This document shows, piece by piece, positions 38,242-57,435 of a stretch of 64,000 nt of DNA. Source of the DNA: Crotophaga sulcirostris (lineage: Eukaryota > Chordata > Aves > Cuculiformes > Crotophagidae); NCBI GenBank assembly GCA_013397455.1, contig VYZB01000523.1, positions 52,507 through 116,506 of the forward strand, in the 5' to 3' direction. The notes beneath the pieces are model-generated. The model did no database searches. It worked only from the letters and a program-made list of their open reading frames with translations, and was not told where the DNA came from. Position 1 is the first letter of the stretch. Each line of letters starts with the position of its first letter. The position numbers and the translations under genes are program-made.

Positions 38242-40410
38242 TGATCTTGGTGACCTGTTAAGTATAATAAAATATACATTTGTATGTAAGTCCTAGTTAA
38301 TTAATAATTCCCACTGCTTGGGTCATGGATGATCTTAGTCCATTTTACGTCTATTTGGTCTTTGGCAAGACTATGAAGTAGCACTAGTTTTTGGTTTTAG
38401 TTTCTAGGTTTCAGTTTTTAGCACTAGGTTTTAGTTTTTCATCAGCACGACGCTAAACTGAGCTGGTACACCACCACATGCCTGTTTGGCAGGGGAGGCA
38501 TTTCAGCCACTCAGAAACTCACCTATGCTTTTGTGGGCTTTTTGTATACACCACTAGATACAAGCAGTATTTTTCCTCATTTTACACATAGCAAAGAGGG
38601 GAAACACAGAACTAAGTGACTTGAGTAAAGACTTACAGGAAACCCACGGAAACCAAACCTAACAAATCCCAGACTAATGGCCTCGATTAGAAGACAACCT
38701 GTTTCTTCAATTCCATTAGAGCAATTTCTGTATAACACATGTAGGTTCTTAATGTTTAAACAAAATTATCCAAGTTTAAGCTGGAACACAAACAAATAGC
38801 TCCTGTTAAACAAAGTGTTCACCAAAAGAAAAGGTTAGGTTTTAATTTAACTACAACCCAATGGCTTGAAAAGGATCAAGGGAAACTTCAGAAATACTTG
38901 GAATAAAAAATTAGAAAAAAAACAGAACTACTTTTCACCTGCTCTATGGCATGAGCCAAGAGCAAATGGCTCCTGGCTGCAAGCACGCAAGGTGTGTTTG
39001 CTGACTCACTCAGATTAAAAGCATTTTAGTTAACTTTACATTATTTCCCACATCCACAGCCACCAACGTTCTCTCCAGAGGAGGGTCAGGAGCAGAACTA
39101 TTATATTCATGGAAAACACATTTGTACAGGACTTCCCGCAGTGCTGCAAAAAAAGAAACATTATCCAATGCCTTCCCAGCCAAACTTCCTCCTGAGGTGA
39201 AAAATCCTTCCCATTGATAAGAACCTTGTGTTAGACCACAGTTCTGTCCTTGACGAAAGAACTGCTCTCCCTTGGCTTGCTCCAGTTTTGGCAGCTGTGC
39301 TCAGCAGAACCACCCTGCTCTTTCCAGCAGGTCACCACACTTAACAGAACCACCAACTTATCTCTGACCTCAACAATAAAATAAAAATGAACTATGCACG
39401 AGCAGTTACCGTGGTTAGCACTACCCAACTCGGCTCCGAAACAGGCAGTTCTCCTCTGGGTTAGAAATTCCAACAGTAACATAACACGTCATTAAAGACC
39501 TCTCTCTCCTCTCCCCTCCTTCCCCCACCCCCATCCAGGCTCACAGATACCTACTGAGGTCTCCAATGCTACATATAGACTTCGCAGCAACATAAGCTAG
39601 GCTTGTTAGCTTCCCTTCTTCCCTTGGATAGTCTTTATTTATCAGGAGGAAATAAATTAATAAAATATGGGGAACAGACACTTTCACTCAAATATTAAAA
39701 GTTGGTGCCTTTTAGACACCCTTGCTTCTAATCTGCTGACAACAAAACCAATCCAAGGATACACACAGCTGCTTAGGAACCTTGCCCTAGAGTGTTGGGG
39801 TAAGTTGACTGAGCACCAGGTGGTGGTCTGTGTCCAGGCTCCTTGTGGTACTACTGACCTCTTCTCAGGTTATCTACCCTTCGAGAAAAGCTAGATGTAC
39901 CAGCTCACGAAGAATATTGTGTTATTGTGGATGCACTGCAGCTCTGCTCTCAATGCCAGCTACCACTGCCAGGGTATTTATTGTGCCATGAAGAAGTCTT
40001 AAGCCATACGTACCCTTCAGGTAAAGGTGCAGCAATGCAGCTCACAGAGCATCACCCAAGTTAGCATTCAGCCATGACAGGGAAGAGCTTAAGCCAGGAT
40101 GTGCCAAGACCTCACTTTTCTTCACTAGAAAAACCTGCCGGTCCCAGGCTACCTCTATGAATATTCCTACAAGCATTCGAGCTGTCTAGCTTAATGGTTA
40201 AACACCTGCATTTGATAAAACAATCAGGCCTGATTTTGTAGGAAAGGATGGGCCAAATACAGAATTCCAGGCACAGCAGTGATGACTCCATTGATTTCCT
40301 CTCAAAACTACTACCCACTATATGAAAAAAGTAAGGCAGCCTTACATTTGGTAATTGAAGGAGGACAGAAAGAAAAAGATGAGAGCAAATGAATATTATG
40401 TGAATAAAAT
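38242..40410. other. Intergenic, no supported gene
   Basis: Contains the MIR-like remnant at 38.6 kb. Near 38.38-38.44 kb TAGTTTTTGGTTTTAGTTTC and AGCACTAGGTTTTAGTTTTT repeat a TTTTAG-type unit irregularly. Otherwise nothing recognised. Confidence 0.65.
38575..38720 (+). mobile_element. Ancient MIR/CORE-SINE-like remnant
   Basis: The order of blocks matches the core of amniote MIR-type SINEs: CATTTTACACATAGCAAAGA, GGGGAAACACAGAACTAAGT, GACTTGAGTAAAGACTTACA, then a degraded region around AATCCCAGACTAATGGCCT. Recognition is from memory of the core (TTTACAGATGGGGAAACTGA, then AAGTGACTTGCCCAAGGTCA). The copy is strongly diverged, as expected for a family active before the bird-mammal split. Confidence 0.6.
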
Positions 40411-40564
40411 CCAGGGAGGTCGTAGAGTGTCCTTCTCTGGAGATACTCAAAATCCACTTGGACACCTTACTGTGCAATCTGCTCTAGCTGAACTTGCTTT
40501 GGCAGGGGGAATTGGACTATGTGATCTCTGAGAGTTCCCTTCCAACCTCTACCATTCTGTCTTT
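40411..40564 (+). mobile_element. CR1 LINE 3' end (short, older copy)
   Basis: The stretch reads like the CR1 3' end: GGGAGGTCGTAGAGTGTCC, CTCTGGAGATACTCAAAATC, TGCTTTGGCAGGGGGAATTG, then CCCTTCCAACCTCTACCATT with an ATTCTGT-like tail. It belongs to a different CR1 subfamily from the copies at 37.6 and 59.5 kb (lighter similarity, ATTCTGT rather than ATTCTATGA tail). About 150 bp remain. Confidence 0.8.
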
Positions 40565-42024
40565 CTTTCCGTGCCCTGGGAAGTTAGAGAATAGCACTAG
40601 CTCTCCAATAACCCCACTGTGCATCCTCACACCCTGTGGAAGGATGTTCTGGGGAGAGACAGGTTGGTGGTAGGGATAGACACATGGGATGTATGTTTTA
40701 TTTCAGCCAATCCAGGCAGCAAGTAGCAATTACAGCAGCATTTTTGGCTAAATAAAAACTGGTCAAGTAAATAAAAACTAGGCACAGCTCCCACCCAGAA
40801 GTGTGGGGGGAAAGATACTTCCCTTGCTAAATCCTACTGTTTAGATGGGTTTTTTTTCTTTTCTGAAGACTGTTTGACTACCTCCTCAAGATTGAGAAAC
40901 TCCTGCAAAACTATGAAATCAGCCACTGACTAACTTTTCCTGGAGTGCTCAACAACAGCTTGCCAAGTCTTTGTGTCACCATTTGATTCAGCAGAGCAGA
41001 TAAAGCCAAAAATTAAATGTCTGGTATCTCAGTCTTGTTAATGAAGATATGCTTTTCATTCCTAATTCATTTCTGTGCTACTTGTCCTGAGTTGAGATTG
41101 CTTGGTGGGTAAGTAGATGCCCAGAGGGCTTGGCCCACTCAACTGTGTTTGGCTGCAACACTTTGAAAGTGTAAGTGGCATCTAACTACTGCCTGCAGCA
41201 GGGCAAGCACCGCACACAGCTGATTATTGACCAGTTGATCTGGAACAACTTTTCACAGCATTGCCTGTTTGCAGGCACACACAGTTCAGAGTAAATCCAA
41301 ATCAAGATCCCTTGCCTCTTTGCATTTCTTTGTGTGTGTAATGGGAGAAGAGTTGTACTAGGTAGAACAGCAGATCCATAACTTGTGCATCAGGAACTGG
41401 CATGTAACTCCCACACCTTCCTTCTCCACACGCGGATTCCGTTCCAGTCTAGGACATATTACTCGACAGAGTTGTAGTGTGGAGGGTCCTATCTGCTGTG
41501 GCAGGACATGCAAAGCAAAGGAGATGTCAGGATTACAGCAGGACTCAATGTATCAATGATACAGGCTCTTGGGAGAGGGAACAGAAGCATTTCTAGAGAT
41601 CAATCTGCTCACAAATTTGCCATCTGTCACCTCACAAAATTCCTAAGAATTAGGCCAATGACTACAGTTTAGTTTTAAGATTCCCTGTGCCCTAATTCTA
41701 ACACACTTTTCTATCCCAAGAAGAAGGTGTGAAACGCTCCCAGACTCTGCCCTCCACATGAAGTGGTGGAAGAACAGTTTCAGAGGACAAGAGTTACATG
41801 ATGACTCCTTCAGCCTTAAATATAATCAGAATGACCTCACCAAAACAGAAAAATAATATGAATTAGGTGCTTTAAGTGTCCTGTGCTATAGATCAAATAC
41901 AGTCAAAATCCCTGGGCCTGATGCTTTGAATTGTAAGGCTATACTAGAAACAGCTTAACTGAGCCCTTTGTGTTAGAAAAAGCAACCCTGCCTACACAGA
42001 TCGAAGTGGTCTTGTCTTTACAGG

Positions 42025-42280
42025 TATCACAGTATTACAAGGTTGGAAAGGACCTCTGAGATTGAGTCCAACCTATAACCCAACGCTAAACACTAACACC
42101 AACTCATCATCTAAACCATGGCACTGAGTGCCTCATCCAATCTCCTCTTACACACCTCCAGAGTCGGCGACTTCACCATCTTCCTGGGCAGTGCATTCCA
42201 ATGGCTAACTACCCTCTCAGTGAAGAATTTTTCCCTAATATCAAGCCTAAAATTTCCCTGACGAAGCTGAAGGTCTCATC
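42025..42280 (-). mobile_element. CR1 LINE 3' fragment, minus strand
   Basis: On the plus strand the sequence starts TATCACAGTATTACAAGGTT and continues GGAAAGGACCTCTGAGATTG, CACCTCCAGAGTCGGCGACT and TTCCCTAATATCAAGCCTAA. This is the reverse complement of the last part of a CR1 element (3' tail plus the end of ORF2). Substitutions are frequent, so the copy is old. It lies between the MIB1 3' end and the rest of the intergenic region. Confidence 0.85.
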
Positions 42281-42510
42281 ACAAAGAAGGAAGAAGACAG
42301 GAACAATGATAGCATTGTGTTTCAAAGCCAACAAACCACACAACATGCTCATTGGGAAATAAATACTGTATAATTGCTATTTATTTTATATAGTTTTCAT
42401 ACAGAATATCCTAAGACACCTTATGATCATATAAACAGTAGGGATTATGAAATCTTAGTAGGAAGGTGTTACCTGGAACATGGTTTTGGATTTACTTTAT
42501 TCAAAGAGGG

Positions 42511-42525
42511 ATATTTTTTTTTTTT
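42511..42525 (+). repeat. T homopolymer
   Basis: A run of about 13-15 T; an A-tail-like run on the minus strand with no recognisable retroposed body attached. Confidence 0.75.
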
Positions 42526-45293
42526 CAATACTTCTTTATGGAGGCAGGAAGAAGCCCAACAACAGCAAATTTCTCATGGCAAACAACCCATGCTCTTGCG
42601 AGCAATCCTACTGAACTGAATAGGCTTCCTCTGGGCAACTTCAGTGGGCAAGATGTACACGATGAGGAGACAGCAACTTTCATCCAGAGTGAGCTTCTCT
42701 GGGAAATACCTTTTCACCAAGAACTGAATCTGAGATATGGTAATAGCAGAAATTTCAGGCAGCCTATGGGGAAAAAAACCCCAACCCACTCTGAAACATT
42801 TACATATTCCCAATTTTCCTCATATGGTCAGGTACAGTTGTAACCACCAAAAGAAGTACCTCTACCCTACCACTGCCACCTAGGTGTAGCCACAAACTTA
42901 CACTGTCAATATAGAGAAATAAGGGTTGCTCATAAAATAATGTGAAATTTTGTTAAGGTTGACTTCAGGAATTTCTCCTGTCAGTGAATGCAATTAAGAG
43001 CAGGGTCAGACACAAGGACAGGGCCTCACCCTGCTTATGCGAAGGCACTGTGCCAACTTCAGCATAACAGAGATTAACTTTGATGAGTCAAGGAAAGCAC
43101 TGCTTTGAGAAAGGAGGCATCGAAAAAGACAGGAGACGCAGTTCTGCTATCAAAAAAACAGATGCAGAAAGAATTTGAAATGGAGGACTTGAGTAGTGAG
43201 GGACAGAACCAGTGAAGACAGGAAACACAAAAATTTTAACAGGTGCAAACAGGAGAATGACAAGAGTAGCATGCACAAAGGTAAAGAAGGTCCCTTGTTA
43301 ACTCAGCAAGTCTACATAAGAACCTGTGCCAACCTGAATGACATTGACCATACTTAGATTCCTATTTGTGAAATAGGACTTTGGTACAAGGGTTGGAAAT
43401 TTCTGTCTAGGGAATAATTGTCTGGTCTGTTCAGCCTCTTGAGAGAAAGATAATGACTTCAAACTTCTGTCTCCAAGTAACTAACATACTCAGGGAAGCC
43501 TTGAGAAGCTGGACATTCCTTCCATTAAGCAGGATGATAGGGTTCAAAGCATATTTCACTATAAGCTGTGTTACTACAGCGTGGAAAATATTAATCAGCT
43601 CTAGCCATCTAGGGAGACTGTGGTTACCGTTACAAATATATGGGACACTCGACCAGGAATTCTTTTCCCCTGCCTACTGGACAAGCTCTCTCATATATTT
43701 ATCTGCTCCCAGCGCATGCTTTTGAAAAAAAGCTAGACTAAATGAGTAGTTTCAACTAGAGCTAAAGGTAAACACTCCACTGGAACTTTGCCCTAATCAA
43801 TAGTAGCAATGTTCATGTCACATGAGAGTCAGAGGATAGAATATGGTGCTTACTGAAGTCAGCAAATAAGCTAATTATACTCAGCCTGCTCGAAGAAGGG
43901 GACAAGTGAGGTCTGGTCCACCCACCTATTAATGCAATCATCATCATTACCCCTTGTTTGCTCAGTGCTTACAGTACGAAGCAGCTTGTCACAAACGGAG
44001 GGTACTACTGACCCCTTGTGGAAGAAATACTCGCACGTTGCAGGACGCACAAGCGTCACTGGGGGAATCAGCTCAAGTTTACGTTTGTTCGCTTACCTCC
44101 CTCAGATTTATTGTTAAAGAAAATTCAGTGAAAAGGCGTTAACAGTATTGTGAAGAGTCAGTATATTCTCACAAGTGTATTTACCCGATTTTAAGCAATT
44201 TTGCAGAAATTAAGTTTTGTTATCTTCTTTAGAGCAGTCAAGTGAGCCCCAACAAGTCCTAACTCTAAGTACAACTCCTACAACTTGAAGTCTTGTGTTG
44301 TAACAGAATAAAACTTATACACTATCAGATAGCATAGCTCTTGATTTCTCATGTAATTTAAACTAATTTCAATCCATCATAGCATTACTCTCTAAAAACT
44401 GCTTTAAAAAAAAAGCATTGTGTGGACAGCGTGGCCATACTACTCTCGTCACTGCAAAGGGATCAAAGTCTCTAAAGTAACTTTCATCCAGAATCTTTCC
44501 ATAAGCATCAAGAACAGAGCTGATAGGCCTCATTCTTTAAAGTAATAGTTTTACTGCACACACACTACTTGTTGACTGGAATCTGGCTGTGTAAAGCAGA
44601 AGATCTTTAAGGATATTGGTTCTAACTGAAATTACCTTTCCATACTGTGAATAAAGTCTGAAAAGCAAGGCTATCGCTTTTTATCCAAATATTGCTGTTA
44701 ATTTTTCTTCCCTAAATAAAACAGAGTACACCTGTGAAGAATCACTCTCTGCATGCAACTAAATGTCAAATCCAAAGTAAATCTCCAGAGTTTCATCATC
44801 TTAGTCGCAAACAGATGGCTGCATTATTCAATACAGCTGGAATTAGAACAGCAGAGTGCATTATACAGAATAATTATATTATACAGTATTAAAATTCTAA
44901 AGTATTATATGAATTATATTATACAATATGAAGCAGCATTCTTGAAATCTAAAAATATCAGTATCAAAGAGCAACAAAGACAGTAGCTTCGACTGCGACC
45001 CAGCATTAGGGGTTGAAGCCCTATGGATCAAATCTTAAGTCTATGCCAGTACCTTTACCATCACTTCCAACGAACAGGCAATGGAAAAATATGTGAACTC
45101 CTTGAAAGTCCCTAAGGAAAGAACAAGTAGTTATTTCAAATGTATTTTGACAATTTGCATCAATTGTTTTCAAATAAAAAGTTAAAAATATAAGATATCT
45201 GAAAATACTATGTTTTCATATAGACCTGTCATATAAACTGAAGTTGAAGAAATCTTGAAAAATGAAAAGAAACTGAAAGAGAGCAACAAACTT

Positions 45294-45299
45294 TTTATT
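45294..45299 (-). terminator. Candidate distal poly(A) signal of MIB1 (AATAAA)
   Basis: The plus strand reads tttatt, giving AATAAA on the MIB1 sense strand. A U/GU-rich stretch (GTTTGTTGCTC, then runs of T) follows within about 30-50 nt, the usual layout of a cleavage site. The hexamer occurs elsewhere by chance in this AT-rich region, for example at 46078-46083, 48541-48546 and 44107-44112, so this is the best-placed candidate rather than a proven end. Confidence 0.4.
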
Positions 45300-45385
45300 C
45301 TGTCAATTCATTTTTCACCTGTACACTATGACAAATGAAAACACTGAGCCATGAAAGTCTGGTTTGTTTTGTTGCATTTCATTAC

Positions 45386-45401
45386 ATATATATATATATA
45401 T
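45386..45401. repeat. (AT)n microsatellite
   Basis: Eight uninterrupted AT units just beyond (plus-strand left side: inside the 5' direction of) the candidate MIB1 polyadenylation signal, i.e. within the last 120 nt of the inferred 3' UTR. Confidence 0.85.
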
Positions 45402-48400
45402 TTGAATGCGTCCATCAAATTGAATCCTAAAAGTATAAACCATGATGCAGCAACTGTTGTCTCAGAATATGGGAGTTATCGTATCTGGCAGGAGATTTTT
45501 AAATGACCACATTCACGTAGCCAGATCTGTAAAGGCCATTCAATTACAAGTAAACCTGGAGTCTACAACAAACTTAACAGCAGCTCTAATCAGTATGATG
45601 AACTGCATATTTACAGAAAGATTTGCACATATGCCATAGATAAAAATTTAAAATGAACCTTTTTGTTGTTACAGCATAATCCACCCTTCTTACTTCTACT
45701 GTGCTGATTATACAATATTTGAACATCTGCGAGATTGAAAGGCACGGAACATTTCTGATGTTGCTACAAACTCACTCTTCAGGGACACATTATAAAGAAC
45801 CAGAATTTTTTGAAGTTTGGATTGCAAACTTTCTCAATAAATAAAGTCTGGTGCACTTTTAAACATTACATGTCAACAACTAATAGAGTTACCATTCGTT
45901 CAGGTATACAATTTTCTAATTCCGTGGTGACATCTAACATCATCACAGTTAAGAAGGAGGAAGTCAAATGAACACCAATCCCTTGCCAATGATGTGTGCA
46001 CAAGAATATATTATTTCAATCCAATTACATTTTTAAGTCAAAGTTTTTGAAAAAGTCAGCATACATCTCATATACGTTTTATTAACCATACAGTATGTTA
46101 GCATTTCTTTTGAAAAGCTTAGACCTTGCTAAGCAATTTTAATGAAAGCAATTATATAATGCTATCCGCATACAGAAATCCACTACATTCACACAATCTG
46201 AAATTTCTGCAATAAACAGCCATGTGAAAATCTACAATTTACTGAAAATACAAAGTCTGTTTTAACAAAAGCAAAAATGTTCCTGTGGTTCAGTAAACCC
46301 CATTTTCTAATATGAATAGTTTGCATTCAGAAAGACACTAAGCTTGGGATAAAAAGTAATTTCCTAAAAGCTCAAAATGACACTTAGAATTTTTTAACTA
46401 TGAAATGGCATGCAAACATACAGATTCTTTGACAATTATATCTCACTCTTTTATAAAAGACTTACTGGGCCAGAGTAAAGCAGGTATTTTTTTACATGTT
46501 TGTTTATACAATGACCTCTTCCCTCACACTAAAAATGTCATGCAGAGAACATTTTATCCGCTGCCTTTATCACAAATGCTGCTTCTGTAAATTTGAATAC
46601 TATGCCCTTCAGACCCCCATGACTGGTGCAACTATCAAACAACTTTCAGAAAGCATAACAAAATCTAAATTTACTGATTTTCCTTTACAGAAAATATATA
46701 CAAGTTTATAGATCCATGGGGTATCACAATTATACTAACATCAACTCACTAACTGGTTTCAAACGATACTTGCATTCTGTAAGGACTCCATGGCTGCTGC
46801 CCATTCAACAGTTCTATCAAGGCACTGTACAGTCATTAAATCTCTAATATTCCCCAAGATGTGCTGAAGAATATTGTGAATGTGTTTAAGTTGTTAAAAA
46901 GCCCTGAGTCAGAACTTTTTCGTATTTACCACAGGCTTAGCTATAAAAATGGCACGTACTAAAACTTCCGCAGAGAACAGTTTCGCTTTGTCAACACAAG
47001 GTATGAAATGCATAAAAAGACAACAGTATGAATTCCAGCAAGTTATGGAAGAATGATATACAATGTACACTGCAGCAAATCACACTCTTCTATCGTATGC
47101 AATGTATACAGACAGTAAAAAACCTTTGCAATGTATTCAGACGTCAAAACTGATGAAGCAAAACTAAACTGAGGTGTTCCCCACCCCTTCCCAGAGACAA
47201 AGAACAACTAGAGAAGAATTCAGTACTTCGACAGAAAGGAGGTAGCACTGCTAAAAGTTAGGCTGTAGTGTTGTTGGTTTTTTAAAGTGAAAACATGACC
47301 CAAACAGCACAAAGAACAGGATAGGCTCTTCGGTTCACCAGCTGCTACTGGAAGAGTACAATTAAGGTTCTGACATTTAATTTTGTAGAGGAAGCTTAGA
47401 TCACTAGCTCAAAGCAGCTTCTTCAAACAATTTAGTGTTTACACAAATGGCAGTTCTGCAATTAATACTGCTAGAAATAATTAGGCATACATAAAACTTC
47501 ACCTCTAGAAAATATCTACACAATAAGGATTTAAATCAGACTATTTTTAAAAGACCATTTCATGTCTTTAAAAAAAGCTAAAATACTCATTGTAAGACTA
47601 TGCTAACAAGGCACAAGAACTTGTGCAAATCTGCTATATCCTCACCCAAACCAAGTTAAGAGTAACACCTCCCAATCAAACTTTCACATTTATGAAGTAA
47701 CTTGTCTATTCTCTTGCCAGCCTAATTCTCAGTATCCACTTCAGCAAAAAGGGGTTCCTCCAAACCCCAACATACAGGTATGCTGTATTTCAACAAACGG
47801 AAAGCAGGCAATAATAGCCCAAATTTTGAGAAGGGCCATAAGAGCTTGGGGTGTAGTAAGTGATAGTAGGTTTTGGAGAAAAAAAAAGGTCATGCTATAC
47901 AAAAGCTAACAAGCTACAACTATTTAGCATATTCTGTTAGTCTCTTAGGTTTTCTTTGTACTTCGAATCACTCTGTAATTATGTGACCATTTACGTATTT
48001 TACTAACTTGAAAAACAGTGTGTTTTACTTAAACATCTGAGCATACCTCACATCTGAGTAATAGATATTATTAGGTGTTTTCTTGACTGTTCCAATAAAT
48101 TGAGATATTTAATCCATTTTAATTTCAAAACTGCTATTAAATACTGGGTGTTAATGATAATAAACAAAGCTTGCAGATCTTGCATTTTATCATTTTACAG
48201 TATTTTAGAGACAAATCCCATACTCATTCTTCTGTCATTTTCACTTTGCTCACTAACAATGGTGACAACAATCATAATAATGAGGTTTACACCTTCATCT
48301 TTTGCTGAAGACAAGGCCTAATCACATAACCTCTACTCTCCTGCCTGTTATGATCCCCTTTGGTTTCCAACTGAGATTCTATTTTCATCCTTTGCTTATT

Positions 48401-51400
48401 TAAGTGTTATCCAATCAAACATTTGCACTCTGTGCATGTTGCACAGATGATACCTGACTGAGTGAATGAACTTAGTAGCTTCCTCAACAACACTAGTTCA
48501 CCTTCTGCATCAGAATCCAAAGACAGTGTGTGAATCTAAGTTTATTTCCATAAATGATACTGGATTTGCAAACACCTTTTCCTCATTAAGTTTTTTGAAA
48601 GGTAAGCACTGTGTAGCCTTTCCAATACAAGATACAGCTCTTTCACCTATTAATAAGAGGTCTACGTTAATAATTCAAGCATGTTAGTTAGCTTACCTAG
48701 TTTTCCTGATTCAGCTGTTTCTCATGGCACCATAAAAGCATTAAGTTGACAGACTTTAATTTCAACTGAGTCTGATCACAGACTGGTATGCAGTCATTTA
48801 CATGTGGTGTGACTACAGTACAGCAGACTATAGCTGTTCCTATAGCTCTAGCTTCAGTCATTGTCTCCATTTCCATAATACTTGGATGCCATCACAGTCT
48901 TAAGTGTTATAAAGTAACTCACAGCTTCTCTGCTGAAAAGTATAAGCCTAACAGAGCACATATATATCTATGCTACAATACGTGCCTCCGGTAGACAAGG
49001 AACATTTAACATTAAACTCCAGTCTCCCACTCAGGATGCTTTAGATCAGTTTTTACTCAGCTGAATTTCTCAGTTGGAATAATTTGTTAATTATTGTTAA
49101 TTTGTTAAGTTGCAATACTTCCAAGTAATTCTGGCTTGTTCCAGTGAAAAAGAATTAGGAAAATGCCAACTGCTATACTGAGGTTTCAGTTTTAAGCTGC
49201 ATTATCAAGAAGAAATCCACCCTGCCTTTGTGCTGACAACAGATTTATAGAGGTCTCCTTGAAGAATAAACAGGACACAATATTCAAAATATGTCTATCA
49301 GAGCCAGAGGCAACTGAGGCACAGATCTGATGCACTACAGGCTGAAACTCAAAATGAATTGTCAAATGGCACATTCCATTATAAAATTGTTTTTAGAGGA
49401 AGACTAACAAGAAACTGAAGCCTACCATGGAAAGCTCAGCTGTCAAACACGTTACAAAAAGAAAACCTGACTTAGTGACAGGCATATTGGCCAAACAAAA
49501 ATTGAAGCGACCACCCAGGACCACTCAGAACCTAAGTGGAGACAGTGAAATGCTGAACTGAAAGAAAAGCCCTGTTTCAAAAATTTCCCAGAGTTCCTTG
49601 AAATCTTGATATTTTAGAATAGGGACCCAAAAAGGGCTATTTAGTTTGGCCAAAAAGATACACAGATTATCTGAGAATAGATTGTGTCCATAGAAAAATT
49701 CCTGAAGAGAATGATGAATGTTTGCAATTCTGGATCAGTATCAAAGATGGCTATTAGAAAGGCTGTGTATTGCATCACTTTGCTATGTTAAAAGCCAGTC
49801 CACACACATTTTTTTCAATTTTTCACGGTGGTTGTTTCCTGGAAAACACTGTTCAGTGTTTAAACCTTACTAGCTAAAAGTTCACCTATCTTTTCAGTTT
49901 ACTAGTAACATTCTTCTGAGACTTTTGCAACGTTGGCCCAATTCAGGCATATCAACATAAGCTTCCCCAGACCAAGATCAATCTTAAGAGATCACAGTTT
50001 TATGCCTTTGTCCTTACTTGGATCTTCCTCCAAACTACTCCTTTGCTACATTTTTGACAAATGCAATGAGAATTAAATGAGAAATTAACCCTAGCTCCAA
50101 GTAAGGTGCCTAAGTGACTCCAGCATGTATTTCTTCGTTGTTCTGCAAGAGCACATCCAAAGTCTGCACAGCAGCAAAGCGCTACATTAGCTATACACTC
50201 AGAAAACTGCCAAATCCCATGTTCCTTTTAGCTACAAGAGATCTTTAAATCACCATACTTTCTTCCATCCAAAAAAATTGAAGGATATACTTGTTGCAGT
50301 TCCTGACAGTAGCACTTTTGAGGTTAGGAACATCTCCTTATGTCACAACGGCGACAGTTAACTCCTTCAGCCAACTTCAGTCCATCCAGGCATGGTTCAC
50401 AGAATTCACTGCTCTGTCAGCATTATCTTATTTGCAGTATTACCCAGTAATGTTCACAGCTAAGTTCTGGCATTAACACCCATCTTAGATGAATAAGCAA
50501 TATTGAATTTTCGCTTTTGCTGTTGATACTGTTCACCTGGAAACAATACAACTAATTTAAGAGAGGAAATCTTCCAAAATCTCTAGTTTTTTTCCTTAAT
50601 TCATTGAACCAGAATTTTTAAATGGCCCTACATACATACCTGTTCCTCTATAGTTGACTAAATTCACTCATCTGAAATGGATAACTCTGCTCAAATGTTT
50701 TCCTTTCCAGTCAGGAAATTCCATAGCAATTCCACACAATATTATGTGGAATTATGAGCAGAATTAAGAAGTTCACTATTTAAGTGAGGTTGAACTTGTC
50801 AGACTAAAGTGCAGTTTTGGGAACTTAGTATTTCTAAACTAGATTTTTCTTTTTACTGTTTCCTTCCCAAACCATCCCCAACAAAGGGCACAATAAAGTT
50901 AGAATTACCTTAGCATTGTGTTTTGAGGCCTGATCTTAGAGGTATGATATGTATCACCACCATGTACACACTTTGTATTGATTTTGCACTAATGTATATC
51001 TCAACATCAAAATTACTGTGAATCATAACTGCCACAGGAAATTTGAACATTCTCCAGAAAAGCATGAAACCAAAAAATCCTAATTATTTATATCTGATAT
51101 TAACTGACAACATAGAAAAAACCCTTACATCACTTGACACCTGATACATACATTAAAAAAAACACAAACAAAACCAAAATAAGATTGTCCCTTTACACTT
51201 TAAGGGGTAGAAGACGACAAAAAGAAAACAAAAAAAGACTTGCTTTAAATTAGCTTCAGGCTTAAATAGTTTTTTAAGAGTAAAGCTAAAAGCTGACTGT
51301 TCAAATACTGTTCTGTTATCCGTTGTTTTCACAGTCTTCAAACAATGGCCACGTAATGAAGCTGAGCTAGAAATGTTTTCATTAGAATCCTTTACTGCTT

Positions 51401-51477
51401 GTCAAACTGATGGAGATTTAGATCATCAAAATGTCCTTATTATTTCATAAGCTAATGAAAGACACTGGTTCCACTAC

Positions 51478-57435
<5,958 letters not shown>

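Larger units (their letters stand above)
40565..45279. other. Intergenic region just beyond the MIB1 3' end
   Basis: Apart from the minus-strand CR1 copy at 42.0 kb and a T-run at 42.5 kb, nothing is recognised. An extended MIB1 3' UTR reaching the AATAAA at 44107-44112 cannot be excluded. Confidence 0.55.
45280..51477 (-). other. MIB1: Probable long MIB1 3' UTR
   Basis: From the stop codon leftward for about 6.2 kb the sequence is AT-rich, has no open frame of note on the minus strand, and shows no CR1 or other repeat I can recognise, unlike the flanks. Human MIB1 mRNA is also known for a 3' UTR of several kilobases, so this length is plausible. The sense strand has AATAAA hexamers at 48541-48546, 46078-46083 and 45294-45299, so shorter isoforms are possible. 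Visible sequence elements include three UGUANAUA (Pumilio-type) motifs and a 9-bp-arm hairpin at 50728-50753. The exact end is inferred, not observed. Confidence 0.55.

Noticed and set aside
43400..43740. Stretch starting GTCTGGTCTGTTCAGCCTCT that resembles the CR1 GLFSLE region
   Set aside because: Similarity ends after about 15 bases; no following CR1 motifs in order.
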